DNA of 64,000 bases from Pseudobacillus wudalianchiensis (GTDB taxonomy: Bacteria; Bacillota; Bacilli; Bacillales; Domibacillaceae). Below, one piece after another: positions 60,730 through 64,000 of the stretch (positions are counted from its first letter, which is position 1; each line of letters begins with the position of its first letter). The DNA lies in contig NZ_MAYT01000029.1 of the NCBI RefSeq assembly GCF_001685015.1, forward strand, positions 85,689-149,688, given 5' to 3'. The notes beneath the pieces are model-generated. The model did no database searches and was not told the origin of the DNA. It saw only the letters and a list, made by a program, of their open reading frames with translations. Both the position numbers and the translations under genes were made by a program.

Positions 60730-61830
60730 TTATTTGTGTTTTCTACGACGATTGCCTTCTGTTGTTGTACACTCATTACGTCTGTGTTTGCGTCTGCCTT
60801 CTGTTGTTGTGCACTCATTGCGTCTGTGTTTGCGTCTGCCTTCTGTTGTTGTACACTCATTGCGTCTGTGTTTGCGTCTGCCTTCTGTTGTTGTACACTC
60901 ATTGCGTCTGTGTTTGCGTCTGCCTTCTGTTGTTGTACACTCATTGCGTCTGTGTTTGCGTCTGCCTTCTGTTGTTGTACACTCATTGCGTCTGTGTTTG
61001 CGTCTGCCTTCTGTTGTTGTACACTCATTGCGTCTGTGTTTGCGTCTGCCTTCTGTTGTTGTACACTCATTGCGTCTGTGTTTGCGTCTGCCTTCTGTTG
61101 TTGTACACTCATTGCGTCTGTGTTTGCGTCTGCCTTCTGTTGTTGTACACTCATTGCGTCTGTGTTTGCGTCTGCCTTCTGTTGTTGTACACTCATTGCG
61201 TCTGTGTTTGCGTCTGCCTTCTGTTGTTGTACACTCATTGCGTCTGTGTTTGCGTCTGCCTTCTGTTGTTGTACACTCATTGCGTCTGTGTTTGCGTCTG
61301 CCTTCTGTTGTTGTACACTCATTGCGTCTGTGTTTGCGTCTGCCTTCTGTTGTTGTACACTCATTGCGTCTGTGTTTGCGTCTGCCTTCTGTTGTTGTAC
61401 ACTCATTGCGTTTATTTTTACGTCTGCCTTCTGTTGTTGTACACTCCTCGCGTCTGTGTTTGCATCTGCCTTCTGTTGTTGTACACTCATTGCGTCTGTG
61501 TTTGCGTCTGCCTTCTGTTGTTGTACACTCATTGCGTTTATTTTTACGTCTGCCCTCTGTTGTTGTACACTCCTCGCGTCTGTGTTTGCATCTGCCTTCT
61601 GTTGTTGTACACTCATTGCGTCTGTGTTTGCGTCTGCCTTCTGTTGTTGTACACTCATTGCGTTTATTTTTGCATCTGCCTTCTGTTGTTGTGCACTCGT
61701 TATGTCTGCGATTACATTTACCTTCTGTTGTTGTACACTCCCTCTTTTTACATTTACCTCCTATCGTTGTTTGATTTTCCCCTGTTGTCATCATGGCTTT
61801 CTTCTTACCTTTTTTTCCTTTGTGTGGCAT
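60730..61830 (-). CDS. CotG-like spore coat protein made of 24 tandem 14-residue repeats
   Basis: This 366-residue protein has a 30-residue basic head (MPHKGKKGKKKAMMTTGE...) and exactly 24 repeats of 14 residues, consensus ECTTTEGRRKHRRN. It is extremely basic, with three Thr and one or two Cys per unit. It contains no Ser, Tyr, Phe, Trp, Leu, Val or Asp. B. subtilis CotG, another Lys/Arg-rich tandem-repeat protein encoded beside cotH and phosphorylated by CotH, is the closest known parallel; here Thr would be the only possible target. AAAGGAGAGAGCTTC precedes the ATG at 61830, and a SigK-like promoter lies upstream. The repeat leaves other frames open too, but only this one has a proper start, ribosome binding site and a sensible protein. 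Confidence 0.85.
   Translation of the reverse strand: MPHKGKKGKKKAMMTTGENQTTIGGKCKKRECTTTEGKCNRRHNECTTTEGRCKNKRNECTTTEGRRKHRRNECTTTEGRCKHRREECTTTEGRRKNKRNECTTTEGRRKHRRNECTTTEGRCKHRREECTTTEGRRKNKRNECTTTEGRRKHRRNECTTTEGRRKHRRNECTTTEGRRKHRRNECTTTEGRRKHRRNECTTTEGRRKHRRNECTTTEGRRKHRRNECTTTEGRRKHRRNECTTTEGRRKHRRNECTTTEGRRKHRRNECTTTEGRRKHRRNECTTTEGRRKHRRNECTTTEGRRKHRRNECTTTEGRRKHRRNECTTTEGRRKHRRNECTTTEGRRKHRRNECTTTEGNRRRKHK
60733..61740. repeat. Tandem array of 24 x 42-bp units
   Basis: 1008 bases in a 42-base period, coding for the CotG-like repeats. Going from the gene's 5' end, units 9-23 encode identical peptides with only a few silent changes. Units 2-8 show a three-unit higher-order pattern (KNKRN, KHRRN, CKHRRE types in turn), indicating duplication of a 126-base block followed by expansion of one unit type. 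Confidence 0.97.
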
Positions 61831-61862
61831 GAAGCTCTCTCCTTTAAATATGTTCTGACTAC

Positions 61863-61887
61863 ATCGTATGCGGGAACGAATTTAAGT
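61863..61887 (-). promoter_or_regulatory. Candidate SigK-type promoter of the CotG-like gene
   Basis: On the minus strand AC, a 15-base spacer and CATACGAT fit the SigK pattern (AC-N15-17-CATANNNT). Transcription would start about 25 bases before the start codon. Late mother-cell expression is expected for coat proteins. The match is short and by eye. Confidence 0.5.
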
Positions 61888-62112
61888 TGAGTGTCAAATA
61901 ACCCGATAAACAACAAGAAACTCGTTTACTAGCAATTTTGATAAAATCGCCCTCTACGAAACACCTAAGAGAGCTTTAATGTATAAAACTCCATCCCTAT
62001 CAGAGAGCTTGTTTATTAATTCTTTATATCTAATTGACATTTCCCCCAACTTTATTTATATTAAGTAATCAGCATTTTTGGAAGAAAGCTTATAAAGAAA
62101 GAAGGTGTTCTT

Positions 62113-63306
62113 TTGCTACCTGAACAGCGAAAAAAATTGATTATTTTAATGATTAACATGTTCATAGCTGTTGGCAGCTTTGGCATTATCATCCCTATTT
62201 TGCCTGCTTATTTGCTGTCCATCGGCCAAGGAGGCACAGCTGCCGGGCTAGTCATCGCTATTTTTGCTGGCGCCCAGCTCGTCATGTCCCCCATCGCTGG
62301 AAAATGGGCCGATCAATATGGCCGCCGAATTATGATTATTGCCGGGCTCAGCGGGCTGGCTCTCTCCATGTTTGTCTTTTACTGGTCAGACACGATTGGC
62401 ATTTTATACTTTTCGCGTGTCATCGGTGGAGTGGGAGCGGCTTTATTAATTCCCGCTATCTTCGCTTACGTAGCTGATATCACGACGATGGAGCAGCGCG
62501 CTAAAGGAAATAGTCTCATCTCTGCCGCCATGTCTCTCGGAATAGTGGTCGGTCCCGGCGTAGGAGGATTTTTAGCTGACTACGGATTAAAGATGCCTCT
62601 TCTCGTCTCGGCCATTATTGGCGTTGCGGCTGTTGGGTTTTCTGCTATTTGGTTAGAAGAAAGCAAAGAAGTAAGTGGATCCTCGCTTGACATGGATACA
62701 GATCCGCTAGTCAAGAAGCTTGTCCAGTCTGTCCAGAAACCTTACTTCATCCCCCTTGTTATTACACTTGTCATGAGTTTTGGTTTAATGGCCTATGAAT
62801 CAGTAATTGGACTTTTTATTAACAATAAATTCGGTGCTACTCCGCAGGAGATTGCCATCATGGTGACCGCAACCGGAATCGTCAGTGTAGTCGTACAGTT
62901 ATTTATCGTTGACCTGATTGTACGCCGGTACGGCGAAGGAGCCATTATGAATGTATTTCTCTCGGTGACAGCGATCGGCTTTCTGGCCTCTCTGTTCGCT
63001 TCTAGCTACGCCTTATTTTTTATCGTCACCCTTGTGATTTTTCTTGCCTCATCCATTTTACGCCCGGTGCTGAACACACTTATTTCAAAGCTTGCTGGCA
63101 ATGAACAGGGCTTTGCAATGGGCATGAATAATGCTTATATGAGCATCGGCAACGTTCTCGGTCCAACGCTCGCCGGACTTCTATACGATGTTCATTTATA
63201 TTACCCGTTCCTGCTTGGTCTCGTTGTCCTTGTCCTTACGTTGCTCGTCTCCATAACATGGCAAAGGAAACAAAAAGCTGCTGGTCGCAATGCAGCTGTA
63301 CTATAA
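62113..63306 (+). CDS. MFS multidrug-type exporter
   Basis: This is a 397-residue major facilitator with twelve helices. Motif A is GKWADQYGRRIMIIAG in the loop after helix 2. The antiporter motif in helix 5 reads SLGIVVGPGVGGFLAD, which marks drug:H+ antiporters of the NorA/Bmr/TetA type. The second half has a weaker motif-A-like loop. The start is TTG at 62113 with GAAAGAAGGTG upstream. It resembles Bacillus YfmO/YkuC-type proteins; the substrate is unknown. It is monocistronic, and a strong terminator follows. No adjacent regulator gene is seen. Confidence 0.87.
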   Translation: MLPEQRKKLIILMINMFIAVGSFGIIIPILPAYLLSIGQGGTAAGLVIAIFAGAQLVMSPIAGKWADQYGRRIMIIAGLSGLALSMFVFYWSDTIGILYFSRVIGGVGAALLIPAIFAYVADITTMEQRAKGNSLISAAMSLGIVVGPGVGGFLADYGLKMPLLVSAIIGVAAVGFSAIWLEESKEVSGSSLDMDTDPLVKKLVQSVQKPYFIPLVITLVMSFGLMAYESVIGLFINNKFGATPQEIAIMVTATGIVSVVVQLFIVDLIVRRYGEGAIMNVFLSVTAIGFLASLFASSYALFFIVTLVIFLASSILRPVLNTLISKLAGNEQGFAMGMNNAYMSIGNVLGPTLAGLLYDVHLYYPFLLGLVVLVLTLLVSITWQRKQKAAGRNAAVL

Positions 63307-63318
63307 TAATTCTTCATA

Positions 63319-63365
63319 AAAAAGGAGGCTGCACTCAAACGCTCGTTTGAGTGCAGCCTCCTTCA
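63319..63365. terminator. Intrinsic terminator
   Basis: AAGGAGGCTGCACTCAAACG and CGTTTGAGTGCAGCCTCCTT form a 20-pair perfect inverted repeat after the MFS exporter gene. Confidence 0.88.
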
Positions 63366-63468
63366 TTTTAGTTGTTTTATCGGCGTTCTTAGAGACAATC
63401 TATTTCAATTACTCGGTTAGTGGATTAGATAAGTTCGTTTAAAATGGTGTAGATGCAATAGACATCAC

Positions 63469-64000
63469 CTATCGCACCTCAACTGTTTTTTTTAGCATGC
63501 TCTTTATTAACTGATCAAGCATAGCAGGAGTGTGAACGAAAGCACTCTCAATGTGAAGACGCTCCGTAAGCTGATGGGCATCTTTCCCAAACGGGCCCAC
63601 ATTAAGCACTGGTGCTTGAAGCTGAAGCATATCGGCAAAAGGAATGCTGTAAACCTCTCCCCAAACCGGTGTATTACGCTCAAAAGCTTCCCACCCATTC
63701 GCTTCATCTTTATAATGAACATAGCTTAAATCACAAAGACCATTGAAATAATGAATCTGCTCGACTTCTACACCAAAGTTGTTTGCTACTTTCTTTACTA
63801 GCTGAACAGATTCCATAACAAGCGGGTCATTGGATGTGTTGACGGCCGGGTAATATGGAGGAGCAAACAATAAGACAATTGCTGGCGCGAGCTCTTGACA
63901 CTGGATTAACAATTTATCAGCGATTCGCAGTGATTTTTCCCGCTCATCCCACTCTGTGTTACCTTGAACCTCGCTTTTTATTTTCTCCACAAGCTCGCTT
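63469..64000 (-). CDS. rocB: RocB-like M20 peptidase-family protein, C-terminal part
   Basis: The last 177 codons of a larger gene that runs off the right edge. The visible stretch (ELAPAIVLLFAPPYYPAVNT, NNFGVEVEQIHYFNGLCDLS, VWGEVYSIPFADMLQLQAPV, NVGPFGKDAHQLTERLHIES) matches the C-terminal half of B. subtilis RocB, about 566 residues, a member of the M20 metallopeptidase family linked to arginine and ornithine catabolism. The GPFGKDAHQLTERL segment carries the conserved His of the metal site. The frame is open to the window end, so the start is outside. The exact reaction of RocB is not established. Whether other roc genes are adjacent cannot be seen. Confidence 0.88.
   Translation of the reverse strand, partial: SELVEKIKSEVQGNTEWDEREKSLRIADKLLIQCQELAPAIVLLFAPPYYPAVNTSNDPLVMESVQLVKKVANNFGVEVEQIHYFNGLCDLSYVHYKDEANGWEAFERNTPVWGEVYSIPFADMLQLQAPVLNVGPFGKDAHQLTERLHIESAFVHTPAMLDQLIKSMLKKTVEVR

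Noticed and set aside
60733..61740. CRISPR array
   Set aside because: The units are contiguous and identical with no unique spacers, and they are in frame with a coding sequence; no cas genes are nearby.
60655..61890. Long open frames on the plus strand and in other minus-strand frames across the 42-bp repeat
   Set aside because: The 42-base unit contains no stop codon in several frames, so these are by-products of the repeat. Their products (for example runs of CVCVCVCLLLLYTH) have no credible start signal. Only the minus-strand frame starting at 61830 has a strong ribosome binding site and coat-protein context.
1..64000. tRNA or rRNA genes and insertion sequences
   Set aside because: Looked for CCA-ended cloverleaf sequences, conserved rRNA stretches and transposase motifs; none was seen by eye.

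Overview
The window looks like chromosomal DNA of an aerobic, endospore-forming Bacillaceae member. Evidence: moderate-to-low GC, strong AAGGAGG-type ribosome binding sites with many TTG/GTG starts, GTTT-N13-GGGTAT (SigB-type) promoters, cobalamin and SAM riboswitches in front of typical Bacillus genes, YflT-family stress proteins, a putBCP-putR cluster laid out as in Bacillus, and a spore-coat kinase (CotH). I saw no rRNA, tRNA, CRISPR array, integrase or intact insertion sequence.

Layout. 1-7.5 kb: a minus-strand cobinamide/cobalamin salvage operon (btuF, btuC, btuD-cbiZ fusion, cbiB, cobD-like, cobU, truncated cobQ, cobS) behind a cobalamin riboswitch with an intrinsic terminator; most junctions overlap. 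7.7-10.7 kb: a small membrane protein, then bioD-bioA diverging from bioY across a candidate BirA operator. 10.8-14.6 kb: MFS transporter, RraA-like protein, and two YflT-domain stress proteins, each behind a SigB-type promoter. 14.6-17.5 kb: pabB-pabA-pabC. 17.6-22.4 kb: AAC(3)-like acetyltransferase and a methionine-related block (SAM-riboswitch-controlled methyltransferase-like gene, mtnE, mtnU, metA). 22.5-31 kb: topB, a DUF2157/GDYXXLXY membrane protein, an NlpC/P60 hydrolase, a CNNM/CorC-type protein and an ABC-F ATPase. 31.2-37.4 kb: Dph6-like PP-loop protein, a membrane PAS-PP2C phosphatase, a DEAD-box helicase with a DEGD box, and a secreted phosphodiesterase. 37.5-43.5 kb: stress proteins, a DMT transporter, 3-methyladenine glycosylase, LysE and TrmB proteins, and a YndM-like protein. 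43.6-48.5 kb: recQ, glnS and uvsE. 48.5-51.2 kb: a Tat cassette (phoX-like substrate, tatA, tatC). 51.6-57.3 kb: proline catabolism (putB, putC, putP, putR). 57.4-58.9 kb: a small membrane protein, an SPFH protein and an unknown protein. 59-61.9 kb: a spore-coat modification locus. 62.1-64 kb: an MFS exporter and the 3' part of rocB.

The most interesting locus is 59.1-61.9 kb. A CotG-like protein made of 24 perfect-length 14-residue repeats (Thr-, Cys-, Lys/Arg-rich, with no serine at all) is followed on the same strand by a CotH-type kinase and then a small SET-domain protein. The arrangement suggests a repeat substrate with a dedicated kinase and possibly a lysine methyltransferase; the methylation part is inference. 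Other points worth attention are a CobQ homologue whose glutaminase domain has been cleanly lost while its C-terminal tail is kept, a degenerate methyltransferase under a SAM riboswitch, and a dispersed structured repeat of about 100-130 nt found at five places, always on the plus strand, in four cases just before a terminator.
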